Positions 1 to 9,715 of a stretch of DNA of 26,128 nt are shown in pieces. The DNA lies in the NCBI GenBank assembly GCA_003427395.1, contig BFEA01000018.1, positions 1,199,962 through 1,226,089 on the forward strand. The letters run 5' to 3'. Source of the stretch: Chara braunii (lineage: Eukaryota > Streptophyta > Charophyceae > Charales > Characeae). The translations under genes were made by a program, and so were the position numbers. Within the stretch, counting starts at the first letter, position 1. Each line of letters opens with the position of its first letter. The notes below the pieces were generated by a model that saw nothing but the letters and a program-made list of their open reading frames with translations, searched no databases and was not told the origin of the DNA.

Positions 1-62
<62 letters not shown>
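1..62. repeat. (AG)n microsatellite at window edge
   Basis: Uninterrupted AG dinucleotides from the first base of the window, about 31 units, so the true left end lies outside. A second, longer AG tract lies at 3492-3612. No coding role is suggested. Confidence 0.97.
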
Positions 63-65
<3 letters not shown>

Positions 66-265
66 CATGAAACAAAAATAAGATGCCATCAGCGAGTGTT
101 GCTGTGTGCCACGGCGTGGCCGTGGCGGGGTCCACTTGTTTTATTTTATTTTACTAAATATATATGTATAGATTGTATAGTTTATAATACATATAATATA
201 TATGTAATATATATTTTATATATTATGTTTAAATGTATAGGAGGAGGAGCAAGCGGGGAAAGATC
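63..265. other. AT-rich spacer, no gene seen
   Basis: Single-copy-looking sequence that turns strongly A/T-rich from about 155 to 235, with overlapping ATATAT/TATATA words. Short open frames here have no recognisable domain and are probably chance. Confidence 0.6.
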
Positions 266-302
266 TTCCTACTCCTCCTCCTCCTCCTCCTCCTCCTCCT
301 CC
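266..302. repeat. (TCC)n trinucleotide run
   Basis: About ten consecutive CTC/TCC units directly precede the GATGGCGAC minisatellite. On either strand it translates to homopolymers (Ser, Gly or Glu), which explains the low-complexity open frames that cross it. Confidence 0.93.
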
Positions 303-310
303 CACAGTCG

Positions 311-705
311 ACGGGCGATGGCGACGGGCGATGGGCGGCAGGCAATGGCGATGGGTGATGGCGACGGGTGATGACGACGGGTGATGGCGACGGGCGATGG
401 CCTCCTCGGGCGATGGCGATGGCGACGGGCGATGGCCTACTCGGGCGATGACGATGGCGACGGGCGATGGCCTCCTCGGGCGATGGCGACGGGCGATGGC
501 GACGGGTGATGGCAATGGGCGATGACGACGGGCAATGGCGACGGGCGATGGCGACTCCTCAGGCGATGGTGATGGCGATAGACGATGGGACAGCCGATGG
601 CAACGGGCGATGACGACGGGCGATGGCGACGGGCGATGGCGACGGGCGATGATGACGAGCGATGGCGATTCCTACTCGGTCGATGGCAACTCCTCCTCCT
701 CGGGT
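311..705. repeat. GC-rich GATGGCGAC-type minisatellite
   Basis: Tandem variants of a short core (GGCGATGGCGAC, GGGCGATGACGAC and similar) fill this block. A higher-order unit is visible: CCTCCTCGGG, CCTACTCGGG and CCTCCTCGGG start at 401, 436 and 471, exactly 35 bp apart, with core repeats between them. Both strands give long open frames (Gly/Asp-rich on plus; Pro/Arg/His/Ala-rich on minus). These follow from the repeat being nearly stop-free, and I do not call them genes. Confidence 0.93.
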
Positions 706-1302
706 GATGATGGTGCACCCCTAGACCGGACCCCTTTCCCGCGTTACCCCCGTCTCCTGAAGTCCCCCCACTTGGTACCACGACAAATGGTCCGCGACGA
801 CCATGTACGCGGACCCCATTTTTTAGTACGAGCGCACACGTATGCAGTATGTATGTGCATACGTGCATACGCTTATGCACGCCCGCGAACCCCGCGTACG
901 TGTACGCTGTGCAACCCCGAATTAATGAATAGAGAGCATTTTGCTCAGAGGTTCCCATTCATGCGTTGTGGCTCGACCCAGCAGAATGGGTGTGGCAGAC
1001 TAGTAAGAGAGGACAACCTCGAACATTGCAGTTACTCTCTGCTAAAATAACAGTACACCATACACAGGCCCGCGGGTGTCAGCGTGGAACCCGCACCATT
1101 TCCGAGCCTCCAAAATTATTTTTTGGTACATGCTCTTATCATCACCCCTTAAGGAGTTTGCTATTAAAAAAAAAAAAAAAAAGTACTAGAAATGCAGGGA
1201 ATGGATTTGGCGTCCAAAATTTTGGGTGAAGAGGTACATCTCACAGTCACGTCTCTTATGATTCTTACATTATGTCATATTGGATTATTTTCATGTCCCA
1301 AT
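706..1302. other. Spacer without recognisable gene
   Basis: No domain, splice-bounded exon or RNA gene recognised. It contains a stretch of alternating purine-pyrimidine sequence at 832-872 and a run of about 18 A at 1165-1182, which could be the poly(A) end of a lost retroposed insertion, though no target-site duplication is evident beside it. Confidence 0.5.
832..872. other. Alternating purine-pyrimidine tract (Z-DNA prone)
   Basis: Bases 832-846 and 847-872 each alternate purine and pyrimidine perfectly, rich in GT/GC/AC steps, with a single break between 846 and 847. The 26-base second run contains GTATGTGCATAC, a near-palindrome. Such sequence is a classical candidate for left-handed helix formation. 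No function is shown. Confidence 0.6.
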
Positions 1303-1354
1303 GGGACGCTGGACCCGGTCTCCAACAGGTGTTGCTCCCCACCAATAGATGGAG
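1303..1354 (-). mobile_element. LINE C-terminal scrap (WGAAPAG block)
   Basis: The minus strand reads CTCCATCTATTGGTGGGGAG followed by a diverged version of the block seen in better context at 13098-13162, where it encodes the C-terminus of a LINE protein (IYWWGAAPAGNWVQ). Here only about 52 bp survive, so this is a detached fragment. The same block recurs at 12022-12076, 24897-24948 and 26003-26040. Confidence 0.7.
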
Positions 1355-1926
1355 TGGCCGCTCAAAGGTTTGCTAGAGGGGGCCCAGTTACCCAAGCGTT
1401 TTGTTCCAAGTTTACCCTTCGAATGATACGCTCCTTGCTTCATCTCTGCCTAGCTTGATCACAACCCTTCACAAATACTGACTCTCCCTCGTGCATACTG
1501 TTAGGGTGAAGTACACATGGCTTCCCTTCGACATGCAACCACTGAATATAGGTCTTACCCGTATCACCTCACACCTCACTCACACATCCACTCTCGCCCT
1601 AGCGACGGAGATGAGAACGATAAAACTGGGCGACTCGGATCACTAGGAGACAGTACGCATCATTCTCAAGGAGCGCAGCCCTCTCGCCGACTCGGTTAAA
1701 CTACTTGCCCCCTCTTCTACTCCAGAAGTGATCAGCTGACCCGTGACCAAGCCTATCGTACTATGATCCAAATAATAGTACAGGAAGGCTACTAACAGGG
1801 CAGGAGTGGTTGTTGTTAGCGGGCAGGGAGCGTGCGCGTCTTCTCACGCCTTCTTCGATCAGCACGTTGTACCCATGCGCCCCTCTCCCGTCGGCATTGA
1901 CCGAGCAGGTCCTTCTCCTCGTCTGC
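1355..1926. other. Spacer, no gene seen
   Basis: Mixed-composition sequence with only short open frames on both strands and no domain, repeat or RNA gene that I recognise. The minus strand from about 1920 down looks like a continuation of the coding-like stretch at 1927-2440, but stops and frame changes prevent a call. Confidence 0.45.
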
Positions 1927-2440
1927 TTATCCAAAGCTGACCCCGTCTCTCTTGCACCTCCTCTCAACCCGGTCCTTTGCCTCTGTGATGGCCGTCTGCA
2001 ATCCCTGGTCCACTCTCATTTCTTCCTCTTTCCCTCCTTCCACATTTATTTTCAGCCTGACCTCCTGATTGCAGCAGTTGTAGTCCAGGACGGCGGTCAC
2101 CATCGGGCCTTCTCCCGACATTTGCTCCCACCTCCAGTGGAACTGGAGGTACCTTGGCCTGTACCCATGTAGACTGTTGCTACGCACCATAGTCGAGCCC
2201 TCCTACAGCGCAAGTCGCCAGGCTACCGGCTTCCCAAACAGCCCGGACTCAGCACTCAGCACCTGCGCACGTAGACGGACTGCCTCACGCTCACTCTGGC
2301 CCTCGACCCCCTCACTTCCCCCCACCAGTACTTGGCGTAACGAGCCTGCCTATGTCCCAGTAGCCTAAGGCTCGCCTCCCCCACTCTTTATAGGTTTCCT
2401 CAGCTCGTGCTCCGAACAAAGTACTCAGGTGAATTTCAAA
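1927..2440 (-). pseudogene. Coding-like broken frame, unknown protein
   Basis: Reading the minus strand from about 2410 gives peptides of coding-like composition (TYKEWGRRALGYWDIG; EAVRLRAQVLSAESGLFG). They continue past one TAG at about 2200 into an 87-residue frame (2190-1927) with a charged, probably helical end (EAKDRVERRCKRDG). I do not recognise a domain. The region lies among repeats and could be a diverged retrotransposon gag N-terminus or a decayed host exon. The assignment as once-coding rests only on composition and near-continuity of the frame. Confidence 0.25.
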
Positions 2441-2575
2441 ATCCAATATTTCAGCGATATGTAAGATTCAGAAAATAATAAAATAGGATAAAATAAATTA
2501 AAGCGAGAAAGTGAGAGGTCGAACCTCAACGGTCATGACACAGGCTGCTCATTCTACTATCAGCCGCTAGTCTCT

Positions 2576-3200
2576 TCATTTTCGATATGAACTGACTACA
2601 GGCTCGCTGTTGTGGTCCCATAACGGGATACGGTCGGACGCGCCCTTCTTTTCAAAAGATGTCAACGGGCTACCCCTCATGAGTACCCGTGTCTGATGGC
2701 AAGGAGGGGCCTTATGACCTTCCATGGGAGGTGATGAGCTTCCTACCAACGAGGTCGCGGGTGCTCCTATTTTGAGGGCCCCTGGCGCGGTACTCAGCAA
2801 TTCATACTTGCGGTAAGCGGAGTGTGGAAGGTCAGGCCGATCTGAGGCGCTCACTCGCAATTGTAGTTCAAAAACGAACTGTTCGTTCCCCCTCGGGGAG
2901 CAGGAGAATTGTCGTCTGAAAACCACAGTCTGGAACACCACCACTCCCTTTCATTTTCTTAATTTTTGTTTTTCTTTTCCCTTTCCCCTTTTCTTTTACG
3001 ATCGTGACAACTGTCCCGTACATCTCCCACAACTCGGTTAGGGGAAACTTAGCACGAGGCATAATGGTCTTCGCTACAACCTTCACCTTCGCACCCCTGG
3101 GTAAGCCCCACCTCGGCCACAGGCCAGTAGCGCTGCGCCTACATGGACCATAGGGAAATCCAATGGCACACTCCCTCCAAGGCAAACACCGACTGGACAT
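2576..3200 (-). pseudogene. Two overlapping coding-like frames, unknown
   Basis: A 110-codon minus frame (3200-2868) has a lysine-rich patch (KEKGKGKRKTKIKKMK) and overlaps a 122-codon frame (2944-2576). Reading switches plausibly from one to the other near 2880, as one frameshift would produce. Downstream of 2576 the minus frame hits several stops before the coding-like stretch below 2440. No known domain, signal peptide or membrane segment is evident. It may belong to the same decayed element as 1927-2440. Confidence 0.22.
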
Positions 3201-3229
3201 GTCCGTAGCAGTGGGACCGGGTTATACAT

Positions 3230-3475
3230 GGTACAACTTAGTGGTCCGCTAGCAGCAACGGGTACAACGAGAAGTCAAAGCAGCTTGTACACCTACAACG
3301 GAGTCCTGAACAGGCTCCCAGTGCGCTGCAGAATCTGAGCAGGGAGCTGGTACGCCGCGGAGATAAGTGATTGGACGCCTGGTACACAGCGAGAGCCCGT
3401 GAGCGGGCATTCGGTATACATCGGAGGTAGGTGAACGAGCGCCTAGTACGCAACGGAGGGCCGGGACACCGTGCC
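3230..3475. repeat. Degenerate tandem repeat, 32-bp period
   Basis: The word GGTA or AGTA followed by C/T-A/G and then a GGAG or GAGAG word recurs at 3349, 3381, 3413 and 3445, exactly 32 bp apart three times. Less regular copies precede at 3230, 3261, 3286 and 3320 (spacings 31, 25, 34, 29). Units also share CGCCT just before the next GGTA. Since 32 is not a multiple of three, the array is unlikely to be a protein repeat. It abuts the AG tract at 3492. Confidence 0.7.
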
Positions 3476-3488
3476 CTCCGACAACGCG

Positions 3489-3491
<3 letters not shown>

Positions 3492-3569
<78 letters not shown>

Positions 3570-3570
3570 A

Positions 3571-3601
<31 letters not shown>

Positions 3602-3612
3602 CGGCGAGAGAG
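3492..3612. repeat. Long interrupted (AG)n microsatellite
   Basis: About 37 AG units, then a short interruption (AAAGAAAAAATTG near 3566-3580), then a further AG block ending in GCGGCGAGAGAG. The Arg-Glu and Ser-Leu open frames crossing it on both strands are by-products of the dinucleotide repeat. Confidence 0.97.
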
Positions 3613-4177
3613 AGTTTACCACAGCAGAAGAACAAGAGGGAGGACAAAAAAATGAAGGGAGGTTCCCGCCAGTCGCCAGCGAGGCGAAGCCGAGGAGCAT
3701 GAAGCTAAAGAGGCAGATACAAATGCAACAAGCTTCAAAGCGTTGGGCGACATACCTTGCTGAAGGATTGTCGGGCTGCAGAGAATGAGCGAGCAAACTT
3801 GTCGCGAGGACATGCGATAAAGCGCAAGGAAACGAGCGAAAGCACATGCACACGAGGAAGGTGAAAGAAGTGAGGGAAGTGAGGGAAGTGAGAGGAAGTG
3901 GGAGTGTGAGGGAGAGGGTGCAGGTGCTCAGCTGTTTATTCCACCGGAGCTCATCTTCACATCGTGCACCGGGCACCCCATCTTCGTGATCAAGTCGTTC
4001 GTTGAAGTACACACCATCGTTATGTGATCTTGGTCGCTACCTTTGCCCAAGTATTTCTTTCTCGCAATTTTTTCATGATCACCATCGATGATGTTCGTGT
4101 TGCTGTCCGCAGTTGCTACCAAATATCCCGACGCAGCTACTCCTTTTGTGACTTTGTTCAATGTGGTGGTGGAAGTG
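3613..4177. other. Spacer with short GTGAGGGAA repeat
   Basis: No gene recognised. Between 3861 and 3915 the purine-rich plus strand repeats GTGAGGGAA-like units about five times with slight variation. The rest is unique-looking, and the minus-strand 126-residue frame ending near 3928 runs through a MITE fragment, so I do not treat it as a gene. Confidence 0.5.
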
Positions 4178-4244
4178 TATGTATCTTTCCATCTTCTAAC
4201 GAAAGATTCATTCTCATTTTGCACATTTGGTGAGTAATGGAGTG
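4178..4244 (+). mobile_element. MITE-family fragment (right part)
   Basis: Contains GTATCTTTCCATCTTCTAAC, GAAAGATTCATTCTCATTTT and GCACATTTGGTGAGTAATGG in order, matching the body and right terminus of the fold-back family at 18321-18448, 18597-18689 and 19485-19566. The left terminus is missing and the right inverted repeat is diverged (GTGAGTAATGGAG against CGAGAGTAGTGGAG). It is the only copy found outside the 18-20 kb cluster. Confidence 0.72.
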
Positions 4245-4975
4245 TCGCCATAGCAATGCATGACAGCCTGTGATCGTGCTGACCATCATCGAAGTCGTTA
4301 ATCATCATGTTGTCGCTCGTGGTTGTCCTGAACCTTTAGTTCTTCGTGCCCATCGTGTTCGTTCGGGTTCGCCTTTATTCCACCTGTCACCATCATCCCG
4401 CTGACTACCCTCATCAGTCGTGATCGAGCTGATTGGCGTTATCATCGCAATTGTGCAGATAATCGAAGCCTTAAATCATCGTGCTCTTCGCCATTGTGGT
4501 CATCCTTCTGTTGTTCACCCACGTGATCTTGGTGATGATCCAAATCTTCGTCCAAGGGGTGTTTGTTAGTTGTAGTGGTTGGGGCATAGTCGTATTCTCG
4601 GTATTGTCGTGGTGGTCTTGGTGGTCACGGTGTTTTTCTGTTTGTGGGAGTGGTCGTCATATTCGAAATCAAGTGGTGGAGCTTTCTTTGCCGCGGTGTT
4701 GCCCGTGTTTGTCACAATGGACGACTTTTGATATCTGACGCTGTGCACGAGGCCGTGGTACTCATATTCCTGGTTCATTAGTTGGTCGGGCTCGCACCGG
4801 TTCTGTTATTCCTTATCTTGGCGTTGCCCGCCATTGTACCTGCCTCGATCGCTATGATCGTGCTCAGTAGAGGCTGCGCGTGGTGTTGGTTGGGGTGGCA
4901 TTTGCCTCATCCTCGCATTCATCACTAAGACGTGATCAGACTCATTTCCATTGAGTCGGCACACTTATCCAAATT

Positions 4976-5027
4976 AAGTGGAAAATTCTTTTTTTTTTTC
5001 TTTTTTTTTTTTTAAAGTGGAAAATTC
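4976..5027. mobile_element. T-tract insertion flanked by 13-bp duplication
   Basis: AAGTGGAAAATTC occurs at 4976-4988 and again at 5015-5027, enclosing 26 bases that are almost all T (one C). The arrangement is what target-primed reverse transcription leaves when little more than a poly(A) tail is integrated (minus-strand sense), with the 13-mer as target-site duplication. LINE fragments elsewhere in the window supply a plausible source of machinery. Replication slippage alone would not normally copy the 13-mer. Confidence 0.6.
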
Positions 5028-5635
5028 GCTTACATCCTACACAGTTGTTGGGCTCACTGCGTGGTATGCATCTGGTCGTATACTGATGGGAAATTTATTC
5101 TCATTGGCACATTGAATGAGCACCGGCGAGGTTTGCAACGACAATGAAGGCTTACTTCAAGGTCATATACTCCCCATGCAGGTTGTGTCAAATCCCTCAT
5201 TGCCTTGGTTTGTTGAAGTGAAGGACTGGGCAAATAAGGGTGTTATGGGTGATGGTGCATGACTTTTCGTAGTTAGAGAGATGATTCATTCGGTCAGCTT
5301 CGCGAAACGAACGAGGCCAGAGCTACTACTGGGTCGTTGTTGTCACAACTACTACACTGCAACTACTTTAATGAGTGCTAAGTAGGTGACTTCAAATTGA
5401 TGACTATCACACTCATTTTTAGCAGCTACTATTTTTCCTTGTTGCTGCTACAACCAGTAGATCACTGTTGTGCTTCCGGGCGGAGCTGCCGATGCACTCT
5501 AGATCTTGTTGTAGAAAGGAGTTGTGATATTACTTGTTGATTGCAGCTACTATCCTTCTCAGATCGAGGCGGTTGTTGCTACGTCTCGATAAAATTGTTG
5601 ACTTTGAGTCTTCCACGAGGAATTTAGATGTTGCC

Positions 5636-5643
5636 TATAAATA
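5636..5643 (+). promoter_or_regulatory. TATA-box-like octamer
   Basis: TATAAATA lies in CCTATAAATACAAG, a good match to the eukaryotic TATA consensus with a plausible context. No recognisable gene follows within several hundred bases, so if used it would drive a non-coding or repeat-derived transcript. Chance occurrence is quite possible. Confidence 0.22.
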
Positions 5644-6752
5644 CAAGCGTTGTTGTTTCTTTGAGGGCTGTTATATTTTAGGTTGCTGCTACGCAGTTAA
5701 AGACTCTGCGTGTCGCGTCCTCTGCTGATTGTGTGCTCCCGTGTTGTCACCGATATATAGTTGAGGTGTTGTCACGACCATATGTTTTAGTGTTAGTACT
5801 GGCTTTCTTTGTGGGGTATTGCTACCACTGTTTTTCTAAGCTTCGAACTCTATTTTTAGACGGTGTTGTTGTTGTTTGCTGAGCGCAGCGTCTGCTGTGT
5901 CCTTGTTGTGTTCTCGCAGTGTGGCGTTGTGGCATGCTATGTTTAGTGTTGTGCACTACTACAGTAACTTATTGCTACACATGTTTGTTGTGCGCACAAT
6001 AGTTTATTGCGTTCTATTGCGTTTTGCATGCGTCTCGAATAGAGCACAAGGGGGGGTGCTCTATTTGAACGCACCTTTTCTATGTTGCGTAGCCAAAGTT
6101 TGGTTAGAGGTAGGAGCGGTGTGACTTGGAGGGGTAATCAAGCTCTGCAAGAGGGGTCATTGTCGCAACTTGGAGGTATGTCAAAGCACCATTACTTTGT
6201 GTTTTGGTTTTGGTTTGGTCAATCTCAACTGCGCTTTCGGACATCATTGCGGGGCCCTCAAACAATTCAAGGATCCAAAGCCCTCTCCAGCGAATCTCAG
6301 TTCGACGTCTCCTGTATCTTGAGAGACTAAGTTATTACTCCTTCCCTTCTTACTCTTAGTCTAGTCTACTTGGTTACGAGAGGAAGGCAGCAAGCGGGGT
6401 TGAAAACCTGTAAACCACATCAGGGCTTTGTTGGAGGTTGCCCCATCGATTGCGGGGGCTCTGTCGGAACCTAGGCAAGGTTCTGGACGCAGAGAACTGT
6501 CAGGTAACAAGTGTTATCTTTGTATGTACCCACTAAGCCCCTATGTGTACATCTCTCTAGTCTAAATGCTATGTGTGCATGCATCCTTACATTTTGTTTT
6601 ATTTTCATAATTGAATCAGACGAATTGAAAAAAATGCATGTCTGAATCCCAATTTTTGTTTTGTGGTTTGAAATCAGACTAAGGGATGAATTGGGGAAAG
6701 GTAGAAGTAAAGTGGTATTGTGTGCGTCTGACCGAGTCGATCAAAGGTTAGG

Positions 6753-7395
6753 CATTGTTTTCATATAGAATGGTCCAGTACTATGTTGTTGTTGTTTTTT
6801 TTAAGGACCATACATTGTTTCTAAGCAGAATGATTTGACGGTTGTGTTTATTTCTTAGGGCTAGGTTGTCTAACTTGTAAGACAAAACATTATTCTAAGC
6901 AGAATTACTTAGTCTACCTGTTTTTTTTATGGGTTTTGACTGAAATTGTACATTGTTTCTAAGCAGAATAGTCTAACCCTATGCTTTTGTGTGTCTTAAA
7001 ACAGACTCAATATTGTTTGTAAGTAAAATGGTTCGGTCTTTTGTTTTGTTTTGATGGAGGTTTTGGCTGAACGGCTAAGCATTATTTCTAAGCAGAATAG
7101 TCTAGCTTAAGTCGTATCACTAAGAAGAAAAGTAAGGTTGAGAGTATAATTGGAAGTAAATTGAGCAAATTGAACGTTGTTTTCAAACAAAATGATCAAG
7201 TCTCATGTCCATATCAAAAGACAAGACAAAAATGTGCTTAAACTTTGAACATTTAAACAGTTCAGGGCAACTAGACATCCTTTCTACGAGAATGATCTAG
7301 TCTCGTGCTCAAAGAAGAGAGTAGTTGTGCAACTTGTTCATGTATAACTTAAGACATGTTATACATTGTTTCTAAACAGAATGGTCTAGCGTTAT
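6753..7395. repeat. Degenerate tandem array A (CATTGTTTCTAAGCAGAAT)
   Basis: A motif close to CATTGTTTCTAAGCAGAAT, usually followed by a GGTCTAGTCT-like word, starts near 6753, 6813, 6888, 6951, 7011, 7080, 7175, 7276 and 7364. Spacing is 60-75 bp in the first six copies and 88-101 bp in the last three. The motif is much better conserved than the spacer, which is T-rich. No gene lies in it. This could be a satellite-like array or the non-coding part of an element. Confidence 0.75.
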
Positions 7396-7619
7396 ACATA
7401 TATAAGATAAATAAAGATTTAATCATTTGGAGGATTAATAAACATTCTTATGTTAAAACAACTTGGGATTTTTATGAGAGCATTTATCTCGGTTGTGTGT
7501 GCTTGTTTGTTTATGAGTGTAGTTTGAGTTGTCCTCTGATAGGTAGTAGCTTCAGATGCTCGCCATGTGCTGGAGTCATAATAGTTAATTCATTTTTTTG
7601 TCTTCTCAAAGTTAAGTTG

Positions 7620-8300
7620 TTATAACTGACTTTGTCTAAATTTTGGAAAGACATTTTTGCTAAGCGAAGTGCTGCCGAAATTTCTAAAAATCCCGGGAGT
7701 TCGTCAAATTTTATCTTTGTAAAATTCAAAGTTTTTTTAAATCTTATCTGACTTAATAAAAATATTAGTAGTTTACCTCTCTCAAAGAAATGTTGTCCAA
7801 ATTTTTGCTAATTTAGAGAGTCGGACAAAGTTTGTCGTTGTGAACTCAAGATTATTTTTGACATTTATATCTAGGTTTGTATAAATTTGAAAAACTACTT
7901 TTGCTAAGGGAAGTGTTGTCGAAATTTCTACAAATAAAAAAAAATTGTTTTAATTTTGTCTTTTGCAACTTTTCGTCTTCAAGTTACATATGACTTAGTA
8001 TAAATACTATAAAATCTTGAAGGTCTGCTTCTCTAGTGGAACTGTTATCTAAAGTTTTACTTAATCAGGGAGGAAGATAAAATTTGACCCTGCAAAAGTC
8101 AAAATCTCCTTTAAATTTTATATTCAGCTTAGTATGAATTTCGAAAAGACACTTCCTCTAGAGGGAGTGTTGCCATAATTTTTTTTTGTTTTTAATAAAT
8201 TTTATTATTTTTTAGTAGAAAAAACTTTAGCAATTCACTCTTTACAAGGAACATACTGTCGAAATTCTTCCTGATTTCTGGTACCATTTAGAGATAGGTT
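7620..8300. repeat. Degenerate tandem array B (about 125-bp unit)
   Basis: A/T-rich units marked by a GAAGTGTTGTCGAAATTTCT-like core start near 7666, 7787, 7910, 8039, 8164 and 8248 (spacings 121, 123, 129, 125, 84). Units also share a TGACTTAGTATAAAT-like word and a TTTTGCTAAG word before the core. Unit similarity is low but the order of words is kept. It follows array A after about 225 bp and has a different unit. No coding frame. Confidence 0.68.
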
Positions 8301-9715
8301 CAAAATTGACCTTGTGAGAAGTTACATAAGAAGTGATATAAGGTTTTGTTCTCCATACACTTAAATACAGCCTACATATTGGTTTGTCCTATATTACAGT
8401 TCCTCTTCGTTTTTTTTTATTCAAGATTGGTTGATTTCAGTCTAATCCTCCAATGATAAACTTCTGTTATCATTTGATAACAGGTTGGTTGCCGATCGTC
8501 GGTTTCCGACCTTTCTCCAACTTATTTTTCCAACAATGCAACTCAACCTAAAGGTCTTAGCCTTGATGGGTTGAAACGTTTTTTTGGGTTTTTACCCAGA
8601 CTTTTATTAAATTATCATCTAAAAAGGACCGAGTGTTTTCTTTTGGAAGGTTTGACAAAGTTTGAGGCTTGTGTGAATTAGGCAAGGGGTGTAAGTGCAG
8701 AGAGTGGTTGAAGTTGACCTCGTATAGTGTTTCTTCTGTCAATGTGGAATCTTTGGTGTGATTGCAGTTATGTTTGTGTTTCGAACTCTGGATTTGACTT
8801 GCATGCGATCACTTATATATTTGGAAGGAAGTCACACTGTGATTGTGAGAACGGTCGTCCCGCGCTTAATTTACCTTTATATTTATATGTTGTGTATTCC
8901 CACGGTCTACCTTGACTGTATGCAAGGATTGGGTGAATTTGAAATGAGAAAAAGAAAAGATATTTTTTTATTCGTTTATAAAGTTTCTATAGTTAGACGT
9001 TGAGGTATGTGGCGGTTGTCAAAGTCAAACTCCTTTACTTGTTCCAAGCCTCCAAAGACGAAGCCCCGGTCCCAGAGTAAGAGGTGTTAAGCCGCCATAA
9101 AGGGTCGAGGCTTGCCTACCGCTCCTCTCAGCAGTGTGCAAAAGAGAGTAAGAATCGCAATCGTTTTCATTATTGTCTAGTATCATGAGATTAATTCCAC
9201 AAGAGCGTGTCAACCGACAGTTGAGTGTCGAAAACGGGTCTCAACGCCATTAAGGACGACATGGTTATGGGTAGCACACAGTACGCCATCGTTGCGACCG
9301 CTTGCGTACTCATGCATGGTTGATCGATATAATAAAGCTTTCGTCATCGTGATACTTATTCAAAATCTCGTGCATGATACTTGTTCATTCTGTTGTTAAA
9401 GAATTATGGGTCGTAAGTGAACAAGGGACTAGGCGCAATTACGAGTGAAGTTTGGTTTATTGTTTTGTAGAGCTTGATTTTATTTTGGAAGTGTATTACG
9501 TGGTTAGATTGGTCATCCTAGTCGACAGGCGCAGAGTTGCGCTTGGGAGATCAGCCCCCAGAGCGTCGGCTCGCGTTCGGGTCTGATTAGGGTATTCGAC
9601 CACGCGTACCCCCTATGCTACATCGAACTAGACACATTCTCGGTTGGGTTACCTTTGCGATTGTACTCGAGCGGCCTTCCCACATGGCTTGGTAGCTCGA
9701 CGGGGATACGCCTAC
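8301..9715. other. 1.4 kb with no recognisable gene
   Basis: A/T-rich at first, then mixed composition. Only short frames occur. Contains the perfect inverted repeat at 8464-8483. AATAAA occurs near 9330 within GATATAATAAAGC, a possible polyadenylation signal for a transcript I cannot identify. Confidence 0.45.
8464..8483. repeat. Perfect 9-bp inverted repeat
   Basis: CTGTTATCA at 8464-8472 and TGATAACAG at 8475-8483 are exact reverse complements separated by TT. Short enough to be chance in 26 kb, but the tight loop would favour a hairpin or a dimer-binding site. Confidence 0.6.

Larger units (their letters stand above)
4245..6752. other. 2.5 kb with no recognisable gene
   Basis: Rich in short direct words such as CATCGTG, TTGTTGCTAC and GTTGTCAC, with G/T excess on the plus strand in the middle, but no domain-bearing frame. 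Features inside are the T-tract with flanking duplication at 4976-5027 and a TATA-like octamer at 5636-5643. It could be a retrotransposon LTR or other non-coding repeat; I could not pair it with a second copy in the window. Confidence 0.45.

Noticed and set aside
216-958. Long open frames over the GATGGCGAC minisatellite on both strands
   Set aside because: They are low-complexity translations of a repeat that is nearly free of stops. No domain, and both strands are equally open.
3431-4012. Arg-Glu (plus) and Ser-Leu (minus) frames over the AG tract
   Set aside because: They are direct translations of (AG)n/(CT)n. The flanking parts have no recognisable features.
6753-8300. CRISPR-like array
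   Set aside because: The repeats are degenerate and spacing is variable (60-101 and 84-129 bp). The window is eukaryotic repeat DNA and no cas gene is present.
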